From Gnetum montanum (lineage: Eukaryota > Streptophyta > Gnetopsida > Gnetales > Gnetaceae), in assembly GCA_015680685.1 (NCBI GenBank), contig MNCI01003893.1, positions 429,601-493,600 on the forward strand: a DNA stretch of 64,000 nt, read 5' to 3'. The notes below the pieces were generated by a model. That model was given only the letters and a program-made list of their open reading frames with translations. It ran no database searches and had not been told where the DNA came from. Below are positions 34,401 through 42,100 of this stretch, piece after piece; positions within the stretch are counted from its first letter, which is position 1, and the number at the start of each line of letters is the position of its first letter. Both the position numbers and the translations under genes were made by a program.

Positions 34401-36623
34401 TAACATCATCCTTGATCTTGTTGTTACTCTAGGTTATGCTATACTAAGTTCATAAAAACTTCTTGTGTTTCTATGGGGCTGCTTTCTTTCTCTGGTAACA
34501 CTACGACTTTTATCCTTAGTCTTACATGAACTAGGCCACTCTAGACTCCTTTAATGATCCACCACTAAGTTGGGTCAATTGTCATCAACAATTGACAAAC
34601 TACTAACTGAAACGTAGCCTATCCTTCTATCCTTTGTAGCCTTCGTAGCTACACTCTTCATGAATCCTTGACTTAGGTTCACTGTGCTGAATTTATTCAA
34701 TCTTATCCTTGTTGCACCAATATGCCTTTTGCTGCTAGGCATATCTAGGACTTTAGCCTATCTGATTTACGTTTTCCTCGGTTATTATTTGGTAGTGTTG
34801 GGTACTACTTTCTTTTTCTACTCCTCTTTGTACTTACGATTTGGAGCTTTTTTCATTCATGATTTTACGAATCACCACCATTGTATCCTTTTGGCGTATG
34901 AATACTTTTCCCTATTGTTGTTCCACTCATGTCTCCTTCTTGTTGATTCACATTTTTGTATATATATCTTACTCATGCTTATGAAGTGTGAACGTGGGTT
35001 CCTTTATACTTTGTAAGTAATGACAACTCTTAGGGAGCCTTCGGAACCTTCCATAACTAGTTGTGGCTTAAGTTAAGAAACTAATGATTGTATCTTAACT
35101 TCGAGAGTATATTCTAACAAATATCACCAAATAAAACTCTTTATATATAGGACTGTGTGATTATGTCAAATATAGCTTATGCTGTGCCCTTAAGGTTATA
35201 CTAATTTAGGATTAATTTCTGAGATTTATCAATACGCATGATATCTTAAAAGCATAAGCCGTGTCATGTCTCTCTTCTTTAGGAGCTTTGTTTCTGACAT
35301 GGGAGGTCTAGTTATGTGTGTATTTTTCCCTAATATTTATATCTTATTAGATGTTGTATTTGTATCTTATTTATGTGGGTGCATATAGTCCAATGTATTC
35401 AATGGTTCTTTCTTTTCTTTTAATTAAAGCCTATTTCGACTTCTTTGCAAATGCTTTCTTCTCTCTTAAGATTTATAGAAGTTTATAGCTCAGTGCTACC
35501 TAGTAGAATTGAACTTATTGAACTTGTGACTTAGGGTCATCAGGCCAAGGACCGTTAACACCTCATTTGATATTGCATAAATATAGATTTTATATGGGTT
35601 AAAATATGACGTTATACTGCTATTAACTAACTTTTGAGGCTGGAATGAAGAGTTCAACTTGAGCATAGAAATGATAAGAGCTACCATGAGTTGCTTGATC
35701 AAGCAGCGGCCTGAAATGGAATTAGAGGAACCTGATCTATGAATCAAGATTGTATGTCATGGTTGATTGCTAGTTTTCTGATAAAATTTAAAATTGAATT
35801 TAAATTTTAGAAATACTGAAAGTGAAATATATCTCCCTTCTTTATAGTTATAGAGAGGTCATCTGATGACTTTTTAGGGCTCATAAGACGATACAAACAT
35901 AGATCATGGATTCAGAACAGAAGATTGTGCCATTGAGTCACTTGAATAAGGTTTTTTTTTTCTATATCGTAATTGTTGGATCCTTTTTTCATGTACACTA
36001 TGGTTTTTGTTCCTGACGATGAATTATGTTAGAATATGAGCCATGGCTGAATAATTTTGACAGTACATATCAGAGGAAAAAACACTGGGAGAAAGACTTG
36101 AACTTGAAATCTGAACATCAGCAAACTTGGGGGTGGGGAGTGGTGTGGGGGAGGGTGGGAACCAAAAAGAAGCAGTTACCAACGAGTTTTGTAGGCAAGA
36201 GAGTTGTAGAACGAGAAGGGAATCTTGTGTGCGTAAAATCCAGTATCCAGTAACTTAGGGTGCGAAGTAGTGTGAGCTAACCAGCTGGTTTGGGCATGCA
36301 ACAACAGAAAATTGGGTAAGAAAAACGCAACCTGATGGCTAGTTTGAGGCCTACTCTGGGAGCCTATAAGAGTAGAATAAGGTGGATAAATGATTCCTCG
36401 CATATCTAACTTTTTTTTATCGTTACGATTTGTTTTGAATCTGAACCCTTTTCTATTCGCGTCATTCCTGGATTTTCTGATATGATGCAGTTATGGTGAG
36501 CAAGAAGAAGGCCTATGGTTGCACTGCTCTCGATATTCTGGGCCAAAGTGGATCTATAAGTGTCCTCTTCCAGAGTGGGCTTCTATTGAGAAACAGAAAC
36601 GTATGCAGGTCGTGCACGATTAA
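7339..36623 (+). CDS. RluA-family RNA pseudouridine synthase (plant RNA pseudouridine synthase 7 type), 13 exons
   Basis: This enzyme converts specific uridines in RNA to pseudouridine. By family it resembles Arabidopsis RNA pseudouridine synthase 7 and the eukaryotic RPUSD2/Pus8/Pus9 group; the RNA target is unknown. Joined exons: 7339-7441, 7551-7594, 7845-7922, 8506-8606, 18501-18588, 23534-23612, 23842-23924, 28799-28864, 32476-32532, 32816-32941, 33035-33147, 33290-33499, 36491-36623. Together they give 426 residues without a stop and with consistent phases. Domains: VWEAPQNPP/DDYIF (17-33), S4-like RNA-binding region (about 50-105), catalytic HRLDRLVSG (167-175, Asp170), GRTHQ/IRVHLQ (271-281), and a Cys-rich end (C351, C353, C373, C376, C380, then LWLHCSRYSG). 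Start 7339 fits the short N-terminus of relatives; 7366 or 7051 are alternatives. Introns 4, 5 and 7 carry transposons. Confidence 0.93.
7551..7594 (+). CDS. Synthase exon 2
   Basis: Residues 35-49 (GKRLVRPYFFEFVAH), between acceptor GATGCAG and donor GTAAAA. The VRPYxFEF block is typical of the family. Confidence 0.9.
7845..7922 (+). CDS. Synthase exon 3
   Basis: Residues 50-75, start of the S4-like region (VKQRWAGKKIEDVFAHEF). Acceptor TTACAG, donor GTATGT. Confidence 0.9.
8506..8606 (+). CDS. Synthase exon 4
   Basis: Residues 76-108, end of the S4-like region (IRLGRIRVDDKLVSPGYIV) through KLSHFVH. Arg109 is split by the 9.9-kb intron 4. Donor GTAAAC. Confidence 0.9.
8890..10700 (-). mobile_element. 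Antisense Ty1/copia remnant in intron 4 (gag only)
   Basis: On the minus strand, 9340-9890 reads through frameshifts as a copia gag of the UBN2 type: EMNNLFDQLDN-like, then KVTFKENHRVITIFSSLP. A possible primer-binding site complementary to initiator Met-tRNA (minus TTGTATCAAAGCTA) lies at 10128-10141, on the expected upstream side. No protease, integrase or reverse transcriptase is present, so most of the element is lost. LTR ends were not resolved and the limits are approximate. Confidence 0.5.
10740..10755 (+). repeat. Target-site duplication, left copy (intron 4 LINE)
   Basis: AAGTAGTTTCTTGTGA. It matches 16821-16836 at 15 of 16 positions and marks the left edge of the LINE. Confidence 0.85.
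10779..11710 (+). pseudogene. LINE ORF1 (DUF4283-like plus zinc knuckle), broken
   Basis: A Gly/Ser/Arg-rich start (10779-11057) is followed in another frame by a DUF4283-like region: LVFSFPALVDRDKVLLGGPW at about 11248-11305, then VCLLDLPLEYWEPNFLKSLA. A knuckle-like WTCKECGNYRLLSDSC follows near 11643-11690. ORF1 of plant L1 elements binds RNA. At least two frame breaks are present. Confidence 0.6.
12245..12850 (+). pseudogene. LINE endonuclease domain, broken
   Basis: It begins MKILSWNC followed by a stop where the family has MKILSWNCRG. It continues with VMGDFNQQL (12617-12643; GDFN is an endonuclease motif) and CKFTWNNRRRG. This domain nicks target DNA to prime reverse transcription. 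Several stops split it. Confidence 0.75.
13540..14560 (+). pseudogene. LINE reverse transcriptase domain, broken
   Basis: Ordered L1 blocks: NKALGPDGWPIKFF (13560-13605), VVLLPKVPNPSAPRHFWPI (13700-13757), HQARFIKGHFLQDQ, IKAYDMVSW, LWQGDPLSPLLFILVMD and the catalytic HYADDTMVFSW (14245-14277). Frame changes and stops occur near 13628, 14056 and 14558. The YADD active site survives. Confidence 0.85.
14746..15192 (+). pseudogene. LINE C-terminal region with zf-RVT-like motif
   Basis: An open segment ends in WALPVKATLQERVLQIDD and CPSCHAASETLHYFMNEC. This is the reverse-transcriptase-associated zinc-binding block seen at the end of plant L1 ORF2. It is cut by a stop at 15190. Confidence 0.7.
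16472..16563. other. Assembly gap (92 N)
   Basis: Unknown bases flanked by G-runs on both sides (GAGGGGGGGC and GGGGGGT). The gap probably reflects a G-rich tract that did not sequence. Confidence 0.95.
16821..16836 (+). repeat. Target-site duplication, right copy (intron 4 LINE)
   Basis: AAGTAGTTGCTTGTGA, one mismatch from the left copy at 10740-10755. Confidence 0.85.
17440..17555 (+). repeat. Dispersed repeat, copy 2
   Basis: Shares GCCTGGGTGTAGCCACTTGA and a closing GAGCATCAAGCC, GATGACCCTTTTTA with the minus-strand copy at 6505-6690. It lies in intron 4. Confidence 0.45.
17774..18040 (+). repeat. Tandem duplication, about 122-bp unit
   Basis: TCAGATTTAATTATGACTAA starts at 17774 and again at 17896. 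Both units end GGAGTATCTGATTTATATTC. The second unit contains an extra inner duplication of TTGAGACGAGAACTTAGAAA. Confidence 0.9.
18501..18588 (+). CDS. Synthase exon 5
   Basis: Residues 109-138 (RHEPPVLPKPVTILENGLDV, then VIVSKPASVP), the start of the catalytic fold. Acceptor TTTTTCAG, donor GTAAGG. Confidence 0.92.
18589..21900 (+). other. Intron 5, left part
   Basis: AT-rich intron sequence. Apart from the segment at 19754-19850 that recurs at 22368, I recognise no gene or element in it. Confidence 0.5.
19754..19850 (+). repeat. Direct repeat flanking a gypsy fragment, left copy
   Basis: TTGTGGCTGCGGATAGTGT leading to GAGTTGTGAGTTGGTCAC. It matches 22368-22465 with some gaps. Confidence 0.6.
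21900..22367 (+). pseudogene. Ty3/gypsy gag fragment in intron 5
   Basis: The open frame from 21935 resembles the retrotransposon gag domain: a DxxxHVVTFRNEC helix, then FGRALEWYKSLPSGSIASLE, then LFAAFVKHFKFN and a VPKDKFISKLT end. Gag builds the particle core. Only this part is recognisable; a Pro-rich upstream stretch from about 21500 may be its decayed N-terminus. No pol or LTR was found beside it. Confidence 0.75.
22368..22465 (+). repeat. Direct repeat flanking a gypsy fragment, right copy
   Basis: TGGTGGCTGCAGATGGTGT leading to GAGTTGTGAGTTGGTCAC, starting where gag homology ends. Confidence 0.6.
22975..23125 (+). repeat. SINE-like copy (family II 3' module)
   Basis: A possible B box (TTTGATTCCC) near 22997 is followed by GGTCAGCCCATATAGATGGG and ATAAAGGCACCATGATGATA. 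The same 3' module with an ATG/TGA tail is found on the minus strand near 30461-30520 and 30793-30860. Confidence 0.4.
23290..23370 (+). repeat. tRNA-like SINE head
   Basis: TAGCTCAATGGTGAATGC (A-box-like) and CGAGTTTAAACT (B-box-like) are about 50 bp apart. It is diverged. Confidence 0.4.
23534..23612 (+). CDS. Synthase exon 6
   Basis: Residues 139-164, including VHPCGQYRKNTVVGILEAEH. Pro165 is split across intron 6. Acceptor TCTGCAG, donor GTATCC. Confidence 0.92.
23842..23924 (+). CDS. Synthase exon 7 (catalytic)
   Basis: Residues 165-192 with IHRLDRLVSGLLIFAKNS. Asp170 is the invariant catalytic aspartate of the RluA family. Acceptor TTGGCAG, donor GTGATG. Confidence 0.95.
24700..24882 (+). 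pseudogene. Copia integrase, part before the nested LINE
   Basis: The frame reads VQGKQTNSPHTMEMQRKD, then KPLELLHMDLMGPMQD, a stop, and YYFVTVDGY. LHMDLMGP with the following VDxY carries the first catalytic Asp region of copia integrases. Reading breaks exactly at the nested insertion. Confidence 0.75.
24883..25705 (-). mobile_element. 5'-truncated antisense LINE nested in the copia integrase
   Basis: It starts with 15 T (the poly-A tail on the minus strand) and is flanked by GGCTAC at 24877-24882 and 25706-25711. Its minus-strand 3' end matches the 3' end of the intron 4 LINE (TTGTATTAAT module). Its minus-strand peptide QMLRWMEGIISKHRTRLAQL parallels IQWMEAVLTEHRAGLAQL encoded near 16225-16285. 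It is thus a truncated copy of the same LINE family. Confidence 0.8.
25706..26340 (+). pseudogene. Copia integrase, part after the nested LINE
   Basis: Continues the domain: RFRWIYHLKTKDKAFSKFK, KAIKLDKGGLFTNKSFKAF (second catalytic Asp region), QSNSVVENKIITLQDMMRS (catalytic Glu region), then a C-terminal LGYDTKTSGYNCYAPIEYKC after a frame change near 26212. Confidence 0.85.
26500..26940 (+). pseudogene. Copia reverse transcriptase, C-terminal half
   Basis: VISLYVDDLVFTATND carries the YVDD catalytic motif (about 26570-26610). It is followed by MKDLGELKYILGIQV and RFMTGSLRFLCQVKPDLEFA. The N-terminal half is deleted or unrecognisable between 26340 and 26500. A frame break lies near 26730. 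Confidence 0.85.
27040..27387 (+). pseudogene. Copia RNase H
   Basis: DWVGDNNDSKLTSGAIVFH, YWKTKKQTFVSQSACEAEF, LYCNNTSDIQLSYEHVLHKK and FKHIDIIYYFIKQEV match the copia RNase H domain in order, ending at the stop at 27385. Confidence 0.88.
27552..27911 (+). repeat. Copia 3' LTR (tentative)
   Basis: It follows AAGGAGGCAC, a short polypurine tract, and begins TGTTAATAATTAGTG. It ends near TTTTTCTACA, giving the usual TG...CA ends over about 360 bp. No 5' partner was found to confirm it. Confidence 0.55.
27912..28798 (+). other. Intron 7, right part
   Basis: It contains a stretch open on both strands (27915-28224) of unknown origin and a faint family II SINE head near 28218-28284 (minus). Otherwise nothing is recognised. 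Confidence 0.4.
28799..28864 (+). CDS. Synthase exon 8
   Basis: Residues 193-214 (KVQKEYVAKVKGIFPEEE). Acceptor TTGTTCAG, donor GTATGG. The YVAKVKGxFPxEE block matches plant relatives. Confidence 0.92.
29822..29892 (-). repeat. tRNA-derived SINE-like copy (family II)
   Basis: On the minus strand GGCATTGCTCAATTGGTTAG gives the A box and AGGTTTGACTC the B box. The head resembles a tRNA with TTGCAAGTCACAGG before the B box. Confidence 0.6.
30440..30691 (-). repeat. tRNA-derived SINE-like copy (family II) with 3' module
   Basis: The minus-strand head matches the copy at 29822-29892, with B box AGGTTCAATTCC at 30612-30623. A short insertion lies next to GGTTAGAGC. Downstream the 3' module reads CAGCCCATTATAGATGGGAT then AAAGGCACC. 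A second module copy lies at 30793-30860. Confidence 0.55.
32476..32532 (+). CDS. Synthase exon 9
   Basis: Residues 215-233 (VEVNANVDYDAREGRSTAE), between acceptor GATTTAG and donor GTATGC. Confidence 0.92.
32816..32941 (+). CDS. Synthase exon 10
   Basis: Residues 234-275, from a variable linker to ACTRFVRL and ending in GRTHQ, which continues as IRVHLQ in the next exon. Acceptor ATGTAG, donor GTATGA. Confidence 0.93.
33035..33147 (+). CDS. Synthase exon 11
   Basis: Residues 276-312 (IRVHLQHLGHPIANDAIYC...). Codon 313 is split. The acceptor CATCAAAG is purine-rich but keeps frame; donor GTTATT is weak. Confidence 0.88.
33290..33499 (+). CDS. Synthase exon 12
   Basis: Residues 313-382, a variable linker then EISFIMDPLCTNCPNLCPS, the conserved Cys-rich end of the plant family. 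Gly383 is split. Donor GTATGT. Confidence 0.9.
33500..36490 (+). other. Intron 12
   Basis: A 3-kb AT-rich intron. I see no coding fragment or element end in it. Confidence 0.5.
36491..36623 (+). CDS. Synthase exon 13 (C-terminus)
   Basis: Residues 383-426 and stop TAA: GYGEQEEGLWLHCSRYSGPK, then WIYKCPLPEWAS and a basic tail. Acceptor TGATGCAG. Confidence 0.93.
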
Positions 36624-38966
36624 TAATATCCTGTCAAATCCCGAAGATGCACAAAAATTCATAGGAAACCCTGTACTTGATATGATGAATTGTATTCCAA
36701 TTCTTTGCAATTTCATCATCCTAAGAGTTGGATGTAAGTAACAACTTTTGCTTTTTCTATTTTTGTCAAAACTCTAATTTCTGGTGGAGACAAAAGCAGT
36801 AAAAATATATTATATTATTCTGTTTGCTTTAGCCGCCGCCATATTATTAGGACAAGCCTTAATCATGATAATTCTATATGATCGATCGCATTAATCTCGA
36901 TTGGCAGTCTTCGATAGTGACTCATAATTCCAAGTTTTGTAAATTGCTTGAGATGACCAGCTAATGATAATTATTTGCAACATCCTGGTACGAGTGGAAA
37001 GGTTTCGTTCTTGATTTATACATGATTTTTCATTTGTCCGTTACTTGAAAGATACTTATAGCTATCTAAATCTGATGCGAGTATCTCAGAAAATGTTATA
37101 ATGACACTCTTCAGAGTTTATCATTTGTGCTTCCGTATTTGATGGTTTGGACACAAATTGTGCTTTGTACAGCTGCATTACTATTAAGCTATCATTGCAT
37201 CTCGAAATAATCCTTGCCTCCATGCGTTGAGAACATAAACAATTAGATTTGTAAGAGCGTATAACGAAATAACAAGGCTGTAGATAGCTCATATGCTGAC
37301 GTCTTTATTGCTAAAATGAAGGTAGAAAATTTGCCCGCCTAAATAAATACCTCGATGTCGCTAACCAACAGTTGTATTTTCAAATGTCCAACATATTGGG
37401 ATGCTGTGATGCGTGTCTGAAACATGAGCGGAGCTCTATCAATTTTCGCTACGGTTCTATTGATAAGTATTGTAACAAATGAAATTTCGTAATATCCGAC
37501 ATACTGTTGGTATAATATCTGATGCCAAACAACAAAAGTGGTTACAAAGAACATTTTTTAACATGTGCTTTTCGGTTTTCGGTACTTGTAAACGAGTCCT
37601 CTGGTGTTTCAGCATTTAACTAAACTAGTAAAACTGAGAATTCATGGGAATTAAGACAATTATTCAGTGATCGTGCTACAGTAACTTTCCATTCCTGAAA
37701 AAGTAGATTATGATCTTACAAACAACATTGAATAAAGCAAATTACAAATTTATAACATTGATTAAAAAAATTATAATCAGATCAACCCAAAATATGATAA
37801 TAAACTATATGCATTTTAAGACATACCGGAAACCAAAATCTTGTAGAAGTTAATTAACTACAACTATTTTTATTAAGGTAATATTATGTTAGGCATCTAA
37901 AATCTTGAAAATGCCCATTTTGTTGAATTTTGCACACAATGTTGTCTCCTAAGAACCTTGTTATAAATTCACATATTTTTTCCATTTTGTTGTACCCTCC
38001 ATAGCTTGCAAATTATTTACAATGGATTCAAGAGAACAAATAGCTTTAACAACTGAGATGTGGGTAATGATTAGTTTTAGATAATAAAAATAGTTAATTT
38101 TAGGAAGCATATTTTGTTTCAATGCAATTTAGTGATGGTTATCAAAGATAAAAAGAGATTGCTCACATGCTAGCACTTTAATGTTATGATTGTATGGCAT
38201 GATCACCTTGAGCCCTTGTAGAAACACATCCAAATATCACAATAGAAAGGATATCTTAAGAACAAATGATTTAAAACTCATTCAACAAATAACTCTAATT
38301 ACTTATCAAGAGAGTACAAGGTAACCATGAGTAGTACAATAAGATGTTATTCAGGCAATTACACATGTAAGGCTCTCAATGTTGTCCTCATTCAACAAAT
38401 AACTCTAATTACTTATCAAGAGAGTACAAGGTAACCATGAGTAGTACAATAAGATGTTATTCAGGCAATTACACATGTAAGGCTCTCAATGTTGTCTTCA
38501 TTCAAAAAGGTACAAGATAGTTATTTTGTTAAATAGGCAAAATGTTAAAGTGAGATCTCCTAAAATAAAACATTTTACAAATAAAGTAAAATATATTCAG
38601 TGAATAGCGTTCTGAAAACAATGTCGAATTACCTTCATTGCTATTTGTCATTCTTACAGAGACCGCAAGTTTTCAAGAGTCCAACCATAACTCGGGCTCC
38701 TAAGAATGCCAATTCTCAAGACGTTTGACTTTCTCTTCCCTGACAAATTTGAATATTTTGCAGTGCAATTGTGATAACAGGAGAAGCTACTCCAGACATA
38801 AAATTTTCCAAAATTATCACACTTGGTAACTGTAACCGGGAGTGAATGACAGATATATCCAAGAACTAAAATCAATGAGATGCTATCCTACAATGAGATG
38901 CTTTGACTTTTGCCACATTGTAAGCATACACACTACATCAAGAAGCAAGAACAGAATTATAGAGTT
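36624..38966. other. Spacer between the two convergent genes
   Basis: AT-rich 2.3 kb holding both 3' flanks. Apart from the tandem duplication at 38279-38505, no feature is recognised and no obvious AATAAA signal for the synthase was found. Confidence 0.5.
38279..38505 (+). repeat. Tandem duplication, 110-bp unit
   Basis: The block from CTCATTCAACAAATAACTC to CTCTCAATGTTGTC occurs twice with a period of 110 bp and almost no differences, which suggests a recent event. Confidence 0.95.
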
Positions 38967-39191
38967 CTAGCTAGCTTCATTCTCTGGCACTAACAATTTC
39001 ACAAGACACGCTCCACCTAAATAAAGCCCAATAAGAGGACCAGCTAAGAGAATCTGTGTAAGCGGGTCAGTTGAAGGTGTCAGAACCGCTGCTGCAATAA
39101 CCGCACCAACAACTATATATCTCCATATGGACAACATTTGGTCACCAGTTACCAATCCAGTCTGGCCCAACAACAATTGTATAACTGGAAC
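38967..39191 (-). CDS. TATC: TATC exon 4
   Basis: Residues 288-361: [20 protein letters not shown], the last two membrane spans and a short tail NEAS before TAG. Acceptor CTGACAG. Confidence 0.95.
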   Translation of the reverse strand, partial: VPVIQLLLGQTGLVTGDQMLSIWRYIVVGAVIAAAVLTPSTDPLTQILLAGPLIGLYLGGACLVKLLVPENEAS

Positions 39192-42100
39192 CTGTCAGCA
39201 GATATACATTATTAATCAGTGTCTACAATTGTAACCATTGTAATCTCTTTTTACTTGTTAAAAAAATTGCGCTAATTATAAAAGAAAAGCCAACAAATTA
39301 ATTAACTGGAAAATGACATGATTTTATACTTCAATTAAAATATTGATAAATTTCACAAATGGCAGCGTTGCAGGAGATAACGATTTTTTTTCACATTATA
39401 TCCAAATTCCAAGGCAATGGATGATAGTTCAAAATCATACATTTTAATGTTGCTGTGGCTATAGAAACACATGAATTCTACAGGTCCTTAAATAGATTTT
39501 TAAATAAATTAGTTTATTACTTCATTACTTCAGGATGTGGGATAGTTCTTTCAACCAAAATTTTGGTTAGTCACTCACTTATTTGTAAAGATATTCAACT
39601 GCTCGTAAAAAAGTGGGCTCTCCTTAAAAATGCTAACATTTACCTGAAATGCTATTCCTGTGCTGAACATCAACGCTAAAACAAACTCAAAATATTGATC
39701 TATAGACCACAATGATTCAACTGCTCCGTCTGCGTAATTCACAAAGAAGTTTAACGCTGCTGGGGCCAGTACTGCATAAGAAAACGCAAGGCCTGCATAG
39801 AAAAGAATGGAGGAACCCAGAACAATGGGCCCAAGAAATCTCTTCTCATTTCTTGTCAAGCCAGGAACAACAAATGCAATAATTTCGTAGAGAATGACGG
39901 GACTTCCCAGAAGAAGACCACAATAACCTGAAACCTGTAATCAAAATGCAAATGATGAGTAGAATCCACATCTTAATTAAACAATAGAACTCGGGTTTCA
40001 TTACCAAAACTTCTATGACTGCACATGATGGGGACCGATGTTCAGTTAAAAGAAAAAATACTTAAAATGTTTAAGCATATGTGGAAGTCAAATCACTGGT
40101 GATGGGAGACTTTTACTGAATTTATAGACGGAAGTAAAATCACCGGTGATGGGAGACTTGCACTCGATTTGTAGGACAGCGTAAAATCTTTTAAAATTGT
40201 GTGCGGGTTGTATAAAAAACAAAAACATTTCAGCAATATGATAATCATTGCAAATATCCAAATTCCCATTAAGGTGTTAGCTTAGTGGTAAGAGTCTTGG
40301 CTTAGTAACTCATGCTCAAAGGTTTGATTCCCTGGCAGCACTAAGTTATAAATTTTTTTTAAAGATTCTGAAACTGGTCCAATAGACCCAAAGGTAGGCA
40401 ATGATGCTGCAAAAGTGAGTGCCCTTAGCCACTATTTGAACGTGAGTCTACCCCCTTGGACGTGCATTAGGATGTTCCAGAATTAGTTAGTTGTCACCCT
40501 TTCGTGTGCTCCGAACTATTTCCAGGCCATCCACATACCATGTACATGACGTTACGGAATCATGGCAAAAACAAGGCAAATAGAGTAAAGGAATATCCTA
40601 TGGAGTTATCTTGTAATCTACGAGCTTGGGGTTATCCTCTTATCTACCAACATGAAAGAACTTGGTATGAACTGTTTCGGCTTTGTAGGTTTTATATGCA
40701 GGTTGCGCATCAGATATCTAGCCTTAGTTTATACACTAGAACGAAGCATGATGAAAACTGCCAATGGATTCGGTGGTGATTGCTCGAGCAAATCAAAACC
40801 GAATTTTATGCATCTGTGAAATTTGGTCCTATTTACCCCACTCAAATGTTGTTTCTCTAACTTCAGCAGTCGATTTGTCTGATCCTAAACTTATTGGAAA
40901 CTCAGCCCTTAGCCCCCCGGATAAAATTGCTAAAGTTGATCATGAATCTCCAAACTCTAATATTTGCTAATCCAAGACTTGTAGAGTACTCCCCAGAAGC
41001 TAACCATATTTCAAGCTACACGTTTCTAGCGAGACGAATGTTTTCTGCAGAATATATGGTAATATTGCTGTTGAACTGGCGAACTACAATCCTGTAAAGG
41101 CCAACAGAATTAAATACATTCAAATAATAGCAGTATGAATAACTTTACATTCTCATAGCACCCATATATGCTTTTACAAGGCCTTATGTTGACAAACACT
41201 TCAATAACATTTTTTTACATTTTCTTTATGATGATGCTTCATTAAAAAACTTCCCTCAAAACGTTCTTTTGTAGTTAAGGTGTCACTGAATATTCCCTGT
41301 TTGTCCTTTTAAAATTGCTTAAATCCCTGATGGATTGTGTAATTTGGAACAACTTTAACAAAATGGTAAATACAGTCATTTATAAAGCTTCTGTTCACAT
41401 TAGGTTAGCTCATGAAAGAGTCTTTCAATTGTCTAGCAAGATTTTCAACTGAAACTTCCTGGCATTTAGGAAAAGAACCAACGGGCCTCAAAGAAGAAGT
41501 GTATCTGCCACCTGTCCTTAAATTGTTGAAGACCGGTTGATAATGACGTTAATCAACAGTTTTCCAATGCAAAATAATTAGAGAGGCAGTTTTTAAACTT
41601 CAATTCCATTTTATGTTAAATCATTCAGATTCCTATCCTCTGTTTGCATCATATGATCATAGGAAATGTTTAAACGATGATTTGCTATCAAATACAAACA
41701 ATACAAACCAAGATATAATTTTGAGAAAGCATAAATACACATGGGAATGTAGATGTATAAACAACGAATTTCATTCTCAATGCGTAAACATGATGTTTCC
41801 AGAAATACCTTTAAAGTGGTGAAAAAAAACTCTCCAGGTGATAGTTGCAAGAAGCGAACTCCTTGAGTTCTAACAGGAGCTTCCAAAAGGAATATAAGAT
41901 CTTTGGAGAATGCAAAACATGTTAAAATCGCTGCTCCAACAGCTAATACTGACACAAAAATCCTCTGTCTTAGCTCTTCCAAATGATCAAAAATACTCAT
42001 TTCTTTATCATCTGGAAGCTCATCCTTGCTAGGATATAACCATGTTGACAGCAGGCTTTCTTGATCATGTTGTTCTGAGCTTTTCAAATATGATCCTTGA

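Noticed and set aside
7339-36623. Bacterial rluD-type gene transferred from an organelle or bacterium
   Set aside because: The 13-exon structure and the closest motif wording are those of the ordinary plant family.
40273-40350. Possible functional tRNA gene
   Set aside because: A and B boxes are present, but the sequence cannot be folded by eye into a full cloverleaf and related copies recur in the window, so a SINE head is the better reading.
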